Assembly (NCBI RefSeq): GCF_964340395.1
Contig: NC_135552.1
Span: 27,203,181 to 27,267,180 of the forward strand
Direction of reading: 5' to 3'
Length of the DNA stretch: 64,000 bases
Source of the DNA: Glandiceps talaboti
Lineage: Eukaryota > Hemichordata > Enteropneusta > Spengelidae
The translations under genes and the position numbers were made by a program. Of this stretch, positions 34,960 to 48,049 are shown in pieces (position 1 is the stretch's first letter; the number at the start of each line of letters is the position of its first letter). The notes under the pieces are model-generated. The model was given only the letters and a program-made list of their open reading frames with translations, was not told the origin of the DNA and ran no database searches.

Positions 34960-37370
34960 CATTGAGATGGTGTCTCCTCTTAGCCAAATTGATGTACCAC
35001 TGAAAAACTGCAAATTATTGTCACACAACAAATTTGGTATTCCCCTATTCTAAGTGCTGCCTCACAAAGCAAAACACAGTTCACACCCTTTTGGCTAAAA
35101 TGTAAAACTTTAGCTTTTCATTTTAATAAAGGGCACACTAGTGAATATGATGTTGGTTTGAAATTTAAACACATTTATATAAAAGTAGATATGTGTATAA
35201 TATTAGACATTTGCAAAACTTTAAATAAAGATAATATATTGTAAGAGTTGATAAATTACCTTTGTATTAATTAGATTAATACACATTTTCAGGTTTCAAC
35301 GGTACAATTGTACTAATACATTAGTTTCTGCATGGTCAGTACTTTTCGGGTCTCCGTTGTTATTTTTCTTCATATATACCAGTATATTTCCAAAAACAAC
35401 ATTAATTCTGATTTATAAGTGGCACTTCACTCGCACTCATGTACATACATAAATTATTAGAGTTTCCAAATATTGACAATTTCAACATCACATTTTGTAG
35501 TTCTCAAAAGAAGTTGAGAAACATCATTTTTGTAACAAAATGAATACCAAAATCCATTAAAAACATAGATTTCTACGAGTGACAAATCTATATACAATAC
35601 CCTAGTTACACACTTGTCAATTATCAACCATCGTCGCAAACCACTGGCTTTTTACGACACCGTTCTTAACGCGCCGCCCCACTTACAAAGTGTAGCGGAA
35701 GAAATAACAGCTCTGGTTTGCGAGAATGATTATCAACCCAATGCACTGATGAAGGGAAAAAGAGATAAGTAGAATTGGCTCTAAACATTGTGAAAAATAC
35801 GTCAACTCTATAAATTCATTAGAAGTGAATTTTGATATAAATTTTGTTAGAAAAGAATAGAATTACAATGTATGATGTGTTCAGCATAATATGATAAAAA
35901 TGTTTTTAAATGGCACAAATCGAGTTAATAACCTTTTTACTCAGGTAAAATACATGTTAACTTTAATACATGAAATCTTAAATAAACTATTACGCCAAAT
36001 GTATTGTAATATTGATACATACCTTCAAAGGCATTAAAAATACCACAATACACACATAAACTAAACTTTAATATAAAGCCCTGTAATGTGCTAAATTCCC
36101 TGCCACATGGCATTATAATACGATTTGAAAATATATCAACTAAAGACTGGATTTAAAACTAGGCATTCACTTTATCAAAATCTATAGTGAATGCACTTTT
36201 TACCTTAAGTTGAAGGTTTATAGAATGAATGGTTCATTTAAAAGTTTGCTATAAATGTATACAGAAACTGAGTTCAGTTACAAGCAATGTCGTATTCTTT
36301 TCTTGCCCATGTATATAAATTGCACTCTCATTATTGATTTGATTTCACATTAAACGCCTTTGGGACAATAAATCTTGGTAAGTCATTCGTTATAAATAAC
36401 TAAGTTTACAGGATGTGTTTTATGAGATCTGTGTCCTCTGTCAGGAACTAATTCATTGGAACATAGAGATTCATAAAAAGAATGTGGAAACAGGAATCCC
36501 ATCTTTCCTGTTGGCATGACAACACTTTGATGATTTGACAAGGCTATCATTAGATAATAAATGATGATGAGCAGAAGGCTGAAAAGGATTGTATAATAAG
36601 TTAACCGCTGGGTGTTGAAATTTGACTTCCTTTCAAGAGAATTTTTTTTATATCTTTTTTCTTAGAGATAATTGTAATTGGCATATTCCTAAAGATTGAT
36701 AAATACAGTAGGACTGCTATGTTGGAGGGATTACAACAAATCTAGCGTCATAATATAATTTCACACAGTTATTGTTAGACACACATGTATGATGGGGCAT
36801 ACAGGAAGACGGTGACCTATAAACCTACTATCATACTTTTCTTTTATTCTTACTTCTACATTTTATTTATCTAAGTGTCCTACATACATGTACATGTAGA
36901 TGTGTAATGACAACTGATAAGAGCAAATAACACCATTACAAAATTCTGTCCTACAACACTGTCCTCTTTATGGCACCGTCCAAAACATACCAGCCAAGAG
37001 GTTGCTTCAACAGAAATATGTACTCTGGCTTGCGAGAATGCCCTTGAAAGACATGTGGTATAAAGTTTCAAACATGTACATTGAACAGATCTAATAAACT
37101 GCTTGAAATTATCAATTATTCGATTATTCGATTCAATTATATTTCCATAGAGGGGAAGTGAAGTATACCAAGAATTGCTGAAAATGCATTAAAGGGGAAC
37201 AACCCTCTGGAAAATAACATCATTTTCATAAACTATGGGTTCTGTACAGTCAGTTCATAATTTCTCATCACCTACAATTACTTGCCGTTTCTGAGAAACA
37301 TCAAGTTGATCTTGTGCCTTTATAGGGTATCTTTGCTGTGGGCCATTGCCTCATGGGGGTCAGCAGATAT
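34960..37370. other. Unassigned intronic DNA with one CpG-bearing patch
   Basis: At 35630-35730 a GC-richer patch (CGTCGC, ACGCGCCGCCCC, TGTAGCGGAAG) stands out and contains a minus-strand donor-like GTAAGTGG. No frame is recognisable. A small stem GCATTCACT/AGTGAATGC lies at 36162-36193. Nothing else was seen. Confidence 0.5.
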
Positions 37371-37371
37371 G

Positions 37372-37475
37372 ATTATTCATGTTGCACTCTGAATATTCAT
37401 GACTATAAAGTGCCTATTCCCTTCAGTGTATAATATATCTTATGAATGTTCAGTGTGCAACCATGAATATATTAT
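37372..37475. repeat. Foldback element
   Basis: TTGCACTCTGAATATTCATG is inverted as ATGAATGTTCAGTGTGCAA, with outer ATTATTCAT/ATGAATATATTAT. Arms of about 30 bases surround a 40-base loop. Confidence 0.7.
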
Positions 37476-37577
37476 TGGTAATGGTGAATATGGTGTTGGT
37501 TATCTGATTGAAAAAATTCCATACCCCAGTTAAAAGAAGCTAAGACTAAATCTTTCAGGTAACAAGGTATATTTAAG

Positions 37578-37744
37578 GCACTGTTGAAATACATCATTAG
37601 CTGATCATACCTCCCTAGCCCTATAGCCTGTTTACTGCACTGTTGAGATACATCGTAACCTGCTGGTCATAACTCCCTAGCCCTATAGCCTGTTTACTGC
37701 ACTGTTGAGATATATTGTTAGCTGGTTGTACCTCCCTAGCCCTC
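37578..37744. repeat. 59-62-base tandem repeat, about 2.8 units
   Basis: GCACTGTTGARATACAT begins units at 37578, 37637 and 37699. Units end CTATAGCCTGTTTACT. Confidence 0.92.
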
Positions 37745-37749
37745 GCATC

Positions 37750-38560
37750 AACAGCTGGTCATGATTACATTGTCAAAGCAGACAATAAACTGATTGAATA
37801 TGTCACCCAATAGTCTGGTCGATCACAGTGTGCAGTCCTTTCTACCACAACAACTTTGACTGTCATTATTTAAATGAATCAGTATGTAAATATACACAGA
37901 TTATGCTATGTGAGGCAAAACTTGAAGTGGACATGTGTTAATTTACATGTTATTTACATATATGTAAATTAAACTCTACGGTGTGCTGGATAGGAACTTT
38001 TGGAGGACATGGCAAGACATTTACCATTTGTTGATACAAGGACTAGGGGGGTATGACCAGTTAGTAATGCACAATGTCATGTATCTCAACCAGTTAGTGC
38101 AAATACCGCCTTTATAACAATCTGTGTGCAGCTCAAGTCGGGGTCATAAAAACACACTAATTTTATTGTACTGACTTATACCCTGTCCTTTGGTAATTCT
38201 AGTGAAGTACACTGTACGATGGGATGAAAACTGTGTTTTCCTAATTTGCCTGCCCACTGATACGTACAGATTTATAACATTGTTTGACGATTCAACGAGA
38301 AGTAAGCCATTTTCTAAAGGATTTTACCTAATCAGGCTGATGCACTGAAGATTAAAGAGCAAGTACATGTACATGATAAAAATATATGTGTCTGAAGGAA
38401 AATGTCACAGGACTTGTGTAGCCTGAAGAAACACTGCCATCACCAAAAGCCAGCAAGGGTTAGTCTTTCTATTAAGACTTCTTAATACCCTGATCATTTG
38501 AGATTATTTGAAATAATGAAGCCTCCATTCCCAACCCCAACCCCCAACCCCACTCCCATA
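37750..38560. other. Unassigned intronic DNA
   Basis: A small AT stem TTAATTTACAT/ATGTAAATTAA lies at 37939-37972. No gene seen. Confidence 0.5.
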
Positions 38561-38564
38561 CATG

Positions 38565-38682
38565 TACACACACACACACACATATGCACATGTACACACA
38601 CACACACATGCACACACACACACATACATACATACACACATGCGCATGCACACAAGCACACACGCATGCATGCACGCGCACG

Positions 38683-38774
<92 letters not shown>
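38565..38774. repeat. CA/TG microsatellite
   Basis: Compound CA tract with CATG and CGCA interruptions in its middle and a pure CA run at the right. All six-frame open frames over it (75-103 codons) are artefacts. Confidence 0.97.
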
Positions 38775-38775
<1 letters not shown>

Positions 38776-38779
38776 CTTT

Positions 38780-41090
38780 TCAATCGTAAAATAATCTGGA
38801 TTTATGGCCTGCCCTAGTTCCTGTTCCTATCATTAACAGTGCCTCTAATCTATAAGCTACAGATTACAAAAAATATACCACTAAGCTTGCCATCCAAAAA
38901 CTAAGATTTAGTACGTGACTAAGTCGTGTTTTCCAGCCATGATTATGGGGTTTTCTTTACAGCCTCAAGGTCTACCATAGCTACACCATAGTGATAGTTG
39001 AATAATGAGACTTATTCTACTAAGTAATACTGCACAGTGACACCTAAGAAAGATACTTCTTGATCACTATCCACATTTCAAATCCATGGCATTCATGACC
39101 CCCTCAAGCTAGCAAATATATTTCCAGCAAAAGTCCTTGAATAGTAGTGGAGGATACAGATGTAGAGTATTAAATGTAGGTTTTCAACTAATACACCTGT
39201 AAGCATGAAATTGAAGAATCGTCTGTTTTGCGCCTTCATACATGTATGATTACAGTGATACCTACAGTACAATGTATTTGAATGTATTAAACAGCATAAC
39301 AAAAGGATTATTATCTCTTTATACATCACTGTTCAATTGTTAGACAGAAAATATTAAACACTAATTATAGGTACCCCATAAATATTTTATTCTTACATTG
39401 TGACAATGTTAAAGGCCTATTGTTCATTCTGCAGTTAATCATATATACATTAATTATTTACACACATCTTACATTTGCTTTTCCAAGACGTGTATAATTC
39501 ATGATGCTACATCATAAAGATGTATGACAATCAACTAATTATAGCTTTACAGTGTACAATGTTTTGAAAAACAGCAAAGTGTAATAAGGTTCAAAATACT
39601 TTGAAATGACATGTCCAAGCTGTGCGGTCAAAGAAAATATTGTGTTGAAAAAATACTTTGTCTAGCAATTTAAATATATTTTCAAGCTATCTTGAGACAA
39701 ATTAAAGTAAAAACACACACACTGTCCACGACAAACGAGACAGCTACAATTTGTGTGTTAATACGTTTTCACATGCACTGACTGTTCGATATTTGTTTAA
39801 ATCTGTGTCATCCCACAGCGGGCTTTTCAGTTCTGTCAAGAAGTTACTAGAAAGTCAGGATTTCCATGTATATGTGGTTTACAAATCACAAAGTCATACT
39901 AACCATTCACACAAAAGCAATAAATTTATCATCTAATGACGCTTAAACAATTACTCCTTTGTCCCTAGACCAAATTAATAAATCAACTGTCAAATTACCC
40001 TTCAATAACTCTGTATTTTATTGTTCCCAAATCATTACCTTAATGGTTGTTTAATTGCCAATGAAATATAATTTTAGTCATATTTCCTTGCATATATATC
40101 GATCCTTAATTCTGGGCTCCACAAGAGACCTGGTACTTTCCCTTGTCATGACCACAAGAACACTGCAATTTATTTTCCTTGATTGCCTTATGGTACAACT
40201 GCGACTGTGAACCGTGTTCCAGTAAACATGTTACATGGCTACATATATTACCAAGGATTTATATGATACATAACAGGTACAGGGACATGTACACTCAGTT
40301 ACTTTTTATTTTTAAATTGAACATTTCACTTTAACAGGTTAATATTTCATGGCGCAACAAATGGAAACTTCTGATGGAAGGCAGCTAATGCATTTTTCTT
40401 GTTTCTGTTTTGACAAGAGAGATGGAAAAACTCGATAGGACATCTGCTTTAACTACATGTACATTTGTACCATCTAAATGGTTCATACATGTGCAAAAGT
40501 AGATTTCTATACAAAACACTTTTTTAAAAGGCATACAAGAACAAAAACTTCAATTGTAATGACAAGTGTGAAATATATTTATTTTTGAAAAAATTCACTA
40601 AATCTTTAGCTGCACTAGTGGCAACTACATGTAAAATGTTTTTTTAAACTGCATTGTTAGATAAAATATTAACTTCCTCATAATATTGTACAGTATTGGA
40701 TCAACTGTGGATAAATATATTTTGTGTATCTATGTACATAATTAGGTACAATAAATCCAATGAAATTGATATTTTGGGATCCACACCCAAAAATCATCAC
40801 CCTCAAAGCAATGTATACTCAAAAGTGAGAGAGCAGCAAATTGAAATTGTGAACAATCAACCCCTAATTAACATGTAAAATGTACAATGATCAGTATCTT
40901 TGACAATTTGCACAGTCGCAGTTGTCAGATCATTTGACAACAACTTATAGACACAATCACAAATTCCAAACACTAATCAGTTCTACTCGAGTATCACAAC
41001 TTGCTACTCTCAATGAATAACTCTGTCACATCACAATCTAGCCATTTGTCACTTCTATTGCATCTACTTGAAATGGTTATGTCCGATGCA
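38780..41090. other. Unassigned intronic DNA
   Basis: No exon or repeat recognised. Confidence 0.5.
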
Positions 41091-41093
41091 TCT

Positions 41094-42415
41094 CGACTAT
41101 TTCTCACAGCTCTGACATTCACCTCCTTACATGAGACAAGAAAGTGAAATGAGGTAATATTTCTCACAGCTCTGTCATTCACCTCCTTACATGAGAGAAG
41201 AAAGTGGAATGAGGTAATATTTCTTACAGCTCTGACATTCACCTCCTTACATGAGAGAAGAAAGTGGAATGAGGTAATATTTCTCACAGCTCTGTCATTC
41301 ACCTCCTTACATGAGACAAGAAAGTGGAATGAGGTTATTTCTCACAGCTCTGACATTCACCTCCTTACATGAGAGAAGAAAGTGGAATGAGGTAATATTT
41401 CTCACAGCTCTGTCATTCACCTTCTTACATGAGACAAGAAAGTGGAATGAGGTTATTTCTCACAGCTCTGACATTCACCTCCTTACATGAGAGACAAGAA
41501 AGTGTAATGAGGTAATATTTCTCACAGCTCTGTCATTCACCTCCTTACATGAGACAAGAAAGTGGAATGAGGTAATATTTCTCACAGCTCTGTCATTCAC
41601 CTCCTTACATGAGACAAGAAAGTGTAATGAGGTAATATTTCTCTCAGCTCTGTCATTCACCTCCTTACATGAGAGAAATAGTGGAATGAGGTAATATTTC
41701 TCTCAGCTCTGTCATTCACCTTCTTACATGAAACAAGAAAGTGGAATGAGGTAATATTTCTCACAGCTCTGTCATTCACCTCCTTACATGAGAGAAGAAA
41801 GTGGAATGAGGTAATATTTCTCACAGCTCTGTCATTCACCTCCTATGAGACAAGAAAGTGAAATGAGGTAATATTTCTCACTGCTCTGACATTCACCTCC
41901 TTACATGAGAGAAGAAAGTGGAATGAGGTTATTTCTCACAGCTCTGTCATTCACCTCCTTACATGAGACAAGAAAGTGAAATGAGGTAATATTTCTCACT
42001 GCTCTGTCATTCACCTCCTTACATGAGAGACAAGAAAGTGGAATGAGGTTATTTCTCACTGCTCTGACATTCACCTCCTTACATGAGAGAAGAAAGTGGA
42101 ATGAGGTAATATTTCTCACTGCTCTGTCATTCACCTTCTTACATGAGACAAGAAAGTGGAATGAGGTTATTTCTCACAGCTCTGTCATTCACCTCCTTAC
42201 ATGAGAGACAAAAAAGTGGAATGAGGTTATTTCTCAGCTCTGTCATTCACCTTCTTTTTACATGTGAGACAGGAATGTGACACGTTATTTCTCACAGCGC
42301 TGTCATTCACCTTCTTTTAAATACATGTGAGACAGGAAAGTGATAGGCTATATCTCACAGCTCTGTCATTCACCTTCTTTTAATACGTGAGACAGGACAG
42401 TGACAGGTTTTTTTC
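41094..42415. repeat. 60-base minisatellite with 58-base variants
   Basis: About 22 units built of CAGCTCTGTCATTCACCTCC, TTACATGAGACAAGAAAGTG and a GGTAATATTTCT end. Some units have GGTTATTTCT instead, two bases shorter. The minus strand reads a repeated 20-residue peptide (NDRAVRNITSFHF...), but the two-base variants break the frame, so coding is unlikely. The left edge is sharp. The last four units (from about 42235) drift in sequence and length. Confidence 0.95.
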
Positions 42416-42419
42416 TCAT

Positions 42420-42865
42420 TCATAATCCTTCACAGTTTCTCTACTGTGCTTCATGTTTTACCTGTGTATACAAAAATTCATGATAATCAACTTTCAGACT
42501 ATAGAAATACATAATACATGTGTATATATATATATATATTGAATTGATAATCATTTCACTTCATTTTAATCATGGTGAATGATGAACAAGAATGTTGTAT
42601 CATGAATCACAACAATCTTTTATTTCAATATTTGGTTCCTCATGTGGGGACCATTTCAAAAGTCCTGGTCTCAATTTAAACAATGATGGTCACCATCAAC
42701 TGTAGTTGGACTGAACCTCAAGTTTCTCATCAAAATTGTTGTACTATTACTGCTATTTCATATAAACTCATTCTCAATGTTATGACATGAAGCTGTCATC
42801 TACTGGTATTACATGGAGAGCAACCATCCTGCCCAAACTGTTCAACACCTGACATAATTACTGTT
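42420..42865. other. Unassigned intronic DNA
   Basis: Contains a TA microsatellite at about 42522-42540; nothing else recognised. Confidence 0.55.
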
Positions 42866-42870
42866 ATTTT

Positions 42871-43035
42871 CAATCACTTTCCGAGTTTCTCAAATTTGTT
42901 TTCCCACAATTATTCAACATATTGACACAATTATTGTTATTCCCAATCACTTTCCTCATTGCTCACATGTTTTCCCACAATTATTCAACATCTGGACACA
43001 ATTATTGTTATTCCCAATCACTTTCCTCTTTTCTC
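42871..43035. repeat. 71-73-base tandem repeat
   Basis: CAATCACTTTCC begins units at 42871, 42944 and 43015. Units contain TTTTCCCACAATTATTCAAC. Confidence 0.9.
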
Positions 43036-43044
43036 CCATATATA

Positions 43045-43151
43045 TTTTAAATTCATCCTACATGTGTGTAGCCATAAATATCTTTTAAATTCATCCTACA
43101 TGTGTGTAGCCATAAATATCTTTTAAATTCATCTTACATGTGTGTAGCCAT
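43045..43151. repeat. 38-base tandem repeat, three units
   Basis: TTTTAAATTCATCCTACATG followed by TGTGTAGCCATAAATATC, nearly perfect. It directly follows the 71-73-base repeat. Confidence 0.95.
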
Positions 43152-43154
43152 TAT

Positions 43155-44390
43155 TTCCAACTAATTTTGCAGAGCTGTGTTCACCTGCGATATTAAACAT
43201 AAACTACATATGAACTACAGAATGTATATACATAATACCTTTACAGAGAAAAATACATTTGATCATCTGATCTTTAACTTTTCTGTTTCTGTTTACTCGG
43301 TAATACTAATAAACCAAGTAAACCAAGTCACATTTCAAATTTTTTTAGTGGACAAATAAAGTTTATTAGTTATTATTTATTATTAAGTTATTACTAAGTT
43401 TCAATGGAATCCTTCATTCATGTACCACTTTTCATCCCCAGATTTGAGATTACTAAATCATTCATGGGGTACATCAGTTATTATTGAAGGTCAAAGAACA
43501 TAAAATGCATGAAAACCTGTGGGCTATTTGGGTGAATAAATTATTCAAAGATCATGTAAATTAGTGGCATTTGCTTTTTGCGTTGTCACAGGATCTTTCA
43601 TAGGTAAGAAGACTGGCTGGTTTGACAAATTTTAGTACAGGTCGACTATACTGAAATCCTTCTTTAGTGATGAGTACTTTTAATTCCTTCTACTTTTGAG
43701 CCTCTGTATATTTCAAAATTTAGGTACACACACATTACTGAAGTTTCAGTCATTTCATATTCAAACTTTGGTAAAATATTGATTATGGAAAGACAAGTAA
43801 TATTTACATTTCATATCTACAATATAATCAATAAAGAAATCACCAGGAGGCCAAAAGATGATAGATGCATTCCAGGGACTTACAACGTGATAATTATTTT
43901 TCTTTATTATACAATAATTTAAAATCTGACATGTTTTAGTCAATACTAGTCAGAATGATAACATACATGTAGAGAATCCTTCTTCTTGTAGGCCATGGCC
44001 ATTCTTGCTGACATGCCGGCACATGTTGCACAACTGCCACAAATATGCCTATGGTTTGGTTTTACAACAATACAGAATATTAACAATAATTTCAAAACTA
44101 AGCTTAGCATTATAAACTTGTATGTGAACTTCCCATAAAAATCCTCACAGAATTAGAAAGTACAATGTATGTCTCACGAATATTGAAGTGTATTAAAAGT
44201 CTATTTGTATGCATGTTCAAGTATTTCTGAAAGTCAAAAACTTCACACTTAGAGCAATAGAAACATGATGCAATTTGTTTCATACAACTAACTGTAGACA
44301 ACCTGTCTGCTTGTCACGTCACCTGGGAATGGTCACACCATTAAAGGGACACAAGCTATACGTTATAGTTGAATGGAGTTTTTACTGCAG
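43155..44390. other. Unassigned intronic DNA
   Basis: No exon recognised. A slightly GC-richer stretch at 43985-44040 has a short minus-strand frame (MCRHVSKNGHGLQEEG), not recognisable as a protein family. Confidence 0.5.
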
Positions 44391-44395
44391 TGTTT

Positions 44396-44540
44396 TAGTA
44401 ACTTTTACCTGCTGAAGCATACTTAATCATCACTTGCAATTGACTGAATTCAAACCTGGTATTGAGATATAACTCATAAACAGTGCGATGACGTAATTTA
44501 TCAAACGTACCAAAAATTGTTCAGGGAATCCCGACACTGC
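44396..44540 (-). repeat. Interspersed repeat, family E, copy 2
   Basis: Reverse complement of 3945-4105; shared words are TGAAGCATACTTAATCATCA, GACTGAATTCAAACCTGGTA and GGGAATCCCG. The flank at 44342 (TTAAAGGGACACAAGC) may be the element end. Confidence 0.8.
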
Positions 44541-44544
44541 AATC

Positions 44545-44985
44545 AACATAACAATGCATTAAAAATTGTAATGTCATAGAATACTTGCATTGCCAATGAC
44601 ATTATACTGGAATATGGTTTTATGCATGTATTTTCACTTGAGTAAAAAGTGTATATATGTATAAACTCGGCTTGTGCCATTTTAAAATTCTCCTTCACAT
44701 ATCTTGCTATTACATGTATGATAATCAGAAATTCATCAAAACTCAAGCATTCAGATATATATAGTACATATGTACGTATATACAATGGAGCAATTCAATA
44801 ACAAAAATAAAACCATTTACATGTACACCACCACATGGATCAGTAACACAGATCAAACTCTATTTCTCAACAATCCTGCATAATGTAATATTAAAGATCA
44901 GTTTACAAAACAGCCTATATATCCTCCAGTGGTATAAAATGCTAAGGTTCTACCATATTGATTAGGGAAAATATCCAATTCATCG
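44545..44985. other. Unassigned intronic DNA
   Basis: Nothing recognised. The 80-codon minus frame at 44543-44785 has no recognisable content. Confidence 0.5.
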
Positions 44986-44990
44986 AATAT

Positions 44991-45208
44991 GGGCAGGAAT
45001 TACCTAGATCTGGGCAGGTATCACCTAGAACTTGGCACGAATCACAAGCTCTGGGCAGGAATCACTAGATCTGGACAGGAATCACTAGATCTGGGCAGAA
45101 ATCACTAGATCTGGGCAGGAATCACTAGATCTGGACAGGAATCACTAGATCTGGACAGGAATCACTAGATCTTTGCAGAAATCACTAGATCTGGGAAGGA
45201 ATCACTAG
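44991..45208. repeat. 20-base minisatellite
   Basis: About ten units of GGGCAGGAATCACTAGATCT. Longer variant units (21-22 bases) sit at the left edge. Confidence 0.95.
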
Positions 45209-45214
45209 AAGGCT

Positions 45215-45995
45215 ACAATGTCCATAATATATGTACTTATACTTGTATGAGTGCTGTCAAAACCAAAGGTTCACTTCAAGTACTTTCCTCAATTCTGAGA
45301 CCTAGACATTTAATTGTTCATAATGTACAGCAACATTCTATGAATATGAGCCACAAGGAATACTATGTGTGGTTAAAAAATTACCTGTGAGTAAATGTCA
45401 TGTTAAAAATCTATATTTCTTCCAGATAATATGAATAATGGATGACTTTTTAATGTTTTCTTCTCGAAGCCATCGCAATCTGAATGCATCATTAAAATGA
45501 TATGTGAGAGAAAGTCACCAAGTTATAGGTTACACATTTGTGTGAGGTTCTAAAAATTTAATATAGCAAATAAATGAAATTTATGAATTCAGGCTTTCTC
45601 ATCTGTCAACTACAATAAACATCCTCCAAAATATCTCCATTCAATAGATAATTGGGTAGAAAACCTTAGTGGAAATGTTTATTGAAAATATATAACAATA
45701 CAGAACATGAAAAGACCCCTAACAGATATAGTCCAATTCAAGTCTACAGCTTTTTATCATTATTTTGTTTATTCACAAATGCAGCTATGAATACAGAACA
45801 ACACTGGAAACATGTCAGGAAAAAGGTGTATTTTGTATGTAACCATGGTAACAACTTAACAAGTCACTGTAATTACTTTCCGACATGCATGGAAATGAGA
45901 ACCAGCAACCTTGACAAACAAGACTCGGTAGGGCATTGAGGAATTTCTAAATCAACTTCTGATCGCAGTATGGAAGGATCTTACAGTACTCAGAG
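45215..45995. other. Unassigned intronic DNA
   Basis: Contains GTAACCATGGTAAC at 45839-45852, an X-box-like word. No exon seen. Confidence 0.5.
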
Positions 45996-46000
45996 AATAT

Positions 46001-46250
46001 GTTTCAAAAGTGTTCTACCATCCTTGATAAAAATCTTTGAATGTCAATATTTCAAGTAATACTTTCACAAGAGAAATGGCAGATCCCAATGTCCATGTGT
46101 GTACATGTATGCATTAAATAAAAACATGTCAGAGTGTGTTTCAATGTTGAAGACATGATCATTATGCAAATTACCATGCTATTGATATGTAAAATATTAG
46201 GCAAATTAGCCACCATCCTTGCAATTGTTCCTATGGAGAACACTGAATCC
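46001..46250 (+). repeat. Interspersed repeat, family C, copy 2
   Basis: Aligns with 7752-8024 in the same orientation. The phrase CTTCAATGTTGAAGACATG recurs once more at about 46503, outside the main copy. Confidence 0.8.
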
Positions 46251-46254
46251 ATGT

Positions 46255-47045
46255 TTAGAATATTGCATGTCATGATATGTGGCGCATTTAATAGAAGATA
46301 TCAATCCACTCACCAATAATGAACAAACTCTGCAAAAACTGCACAATACTTTATAAAATAAATCAATTAGATGACAGTGTTTTGCTAGAGTCTGGGAACC
46401 TGGTAACTAACAGAGGGGGAAATTCAGTAAAACATTACATATTACGGATTTCCAGATCTTGTAACTTATTTGCTGAAGAATCCAGTATTATGGCAGAGTA
46501 TGCTTCAATGTTGAAGACATGCACATTCTAAAATCTACCTGTGCTCCTGGGAAACACAAGCAGATTTTACCTACTTATTGAGCAATGATCGAATAAAGTA
46601 TATTTGAAGGACTCCAATAATCATCTTTCTACTCACAAACTTGATCAACAACTTCTTCTGAGACACAAGACATCGTCTACAGACAGACGACTTGTAATAC
46701 AATAAAGTTTTAGCAAGCCAGACTACATACAATATACAGCAGTTTGCTCACTTTTCAACTATACATTTTGTAAAGTACATTTACACATGTACAGTTCATA
46801 GCATTTGATATCTGTAATTAAGGTTTGACCATTCATTTACATTTTATCACAATTCACTTTCAACAATGAATGTACAAGTTAGTAAATCAGGATGAAAATA
46901 AATGACAATATAGAGTTTTGAAGACAAGGCAAGTTTTAGTACCCAGTAGTGTATTTCATCATTAGTACTTTAGTTGATGATTTTAGAGTCTTGCAGTAGA
47001 AGCACGAAGGTTTAATTGCAATAGCTCTGACTACCTTCCATTAGC
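46255..47045. other. Unassigned intronic DNA
   Basis: No exon or repeat recognised beyond the short family C echo at about 46503. Confidence 0.5.
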
Positions 47046-47050
47046 CATGA

Positions 47051-47146
47051 TTGCATTCACTCATCCTGTACATGATACCTGCCTGCCCAATTAATTGCAT
47101 TCACTCATCCTGTACATGATACCTGCCTGGCCAATTAATTGCATTG
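47051..47146. repeat. 44-base tandem duplication
   Basis: TTGCATTCACTCATCCTGTA with CATGATACCTGCCTG and CCAATTAA, at 47051 and 47095, with a third partial start at 47139. One base differs between the full copies. Confidence 0.95.
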
Positions 47147-47196
47147 ATGGAACCTAATTTGAAGACACTTATGATCTACAATTTTCTTAAGTATCA

Positions 47197-47491
47197 ACCA
47201 ATGACTGGCCATGACTTGGATCTCCAGGTGTGCTGAGAGTGCATACAACCATTTAACAGAATATACACTATGGTCATTAACCAATGACTGGCCATGACTT
47301 GGATCTCCAGGTGTGCTGAGAGTACATACAACCATTTAACAGAATATACACTATGGACATCAACCAATGACTGGCCATGACTTGGATCTCCAGGTGTGCT
47401 GAGAGTACATACAACCATTTAACAGAATATACACTATGGTCATTAACCAATGACTGGCCATGACTTGGATCTCCAGGTGTGCTGAGAGTAC
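47197..47491. repeat. 83-base tandem repeat, about 3.5 units
   Basis: ACCAATGACTGGCCATGACT begins units at 47197, 47280, 47363 and 47446. Units are nearly identical, so the array is young. The minus-strand frames of 66-98 codons are products of the array, because 83 is not a multiple of three. Confidence 0.96.
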
Positions 47492-47499
47492 ATATATGT

Positions 47500-47950
47500 A
47501 GTACAAGTAGATTACACAGCAGAGCAATAGATGTGTTCATTCTAAAGATACAACAACATATCAAGACCACCATTTTTGTTATTACTTTTCAGTAAACTAT
47601 GCCTTCATAAAATTTCCAATAATATTTTGATCCAATAAAAAAGAATACTACCAAGCAAAGACTCTGGCTATTAAAACTGAAGGATGGAGGACTGTGATAA
47701 ATGAAATAAATGGCTGATTTTACAACCACTCAATGTACTCCAAGACATTACCATTTTCTTAACACCAGCAGTCCTTATTATTGAATTGATATATGAATTC
47801 CTACTTGCTAGAAGTAATATCACACCTGACTTAACAACAATCTTATTGCCATCTTAATATCATGATCATAATGTCATATTCATTGCTATCTTTCCATATT
47901 CATTTTGAAGTTTGGTTATGATTCATGACTTACTCATCTCTGTTCTGTGA
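47500..47950. other. Unassigned intronic DNA
   Basis: Nothing recognised. Confidence 0.5.
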
Positions 47951-47959
47951 TAATATATT

Positions 47960-48046
47960 CTTGTATCTTGTAAAGCGCCAGTGAGCATCATTGCTGGATA
48001 CTAGGAGCTATATAAATCTCTTAAGTCTATTCATTCTATTCTGAGT
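47960..48046 (+). mobile_element. Retroposon 3' tail-like segment
   Basis: TTGTAAAGCGCCAGTGAGCA, then GGAGCTATATAAATCT, and a terminal degenerate ATTCT repeat. From general knowledge, AAAGCGC...GCTATATAAAT tails with a simple-repeat end are typical of CR1/L2-like LINEs and their SINE partners. Only the 3' end is discernible. Confidence 0.5.
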
Positions 48047-48049
48047 TTG

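Noticed and set aside
38472-38817. Cys/Val- or His/Thr-rich proteins on both strands
   Set aside because: Pure CA/TG microsatellite translation.
40994-42134. Minus-strand frames with a repeated NDRAVRNITSFHF peptide
   Set aside because: Produced by the 60-base array; two-base-shorter units shift the frame and no single frame spans the array.
47135-47573. Three minus-strand frames with a repeated STPGDPSHGQSL peptide
   Set aside because: The 83-base period cycles the same sequence through all frames, so there is no coding selection.
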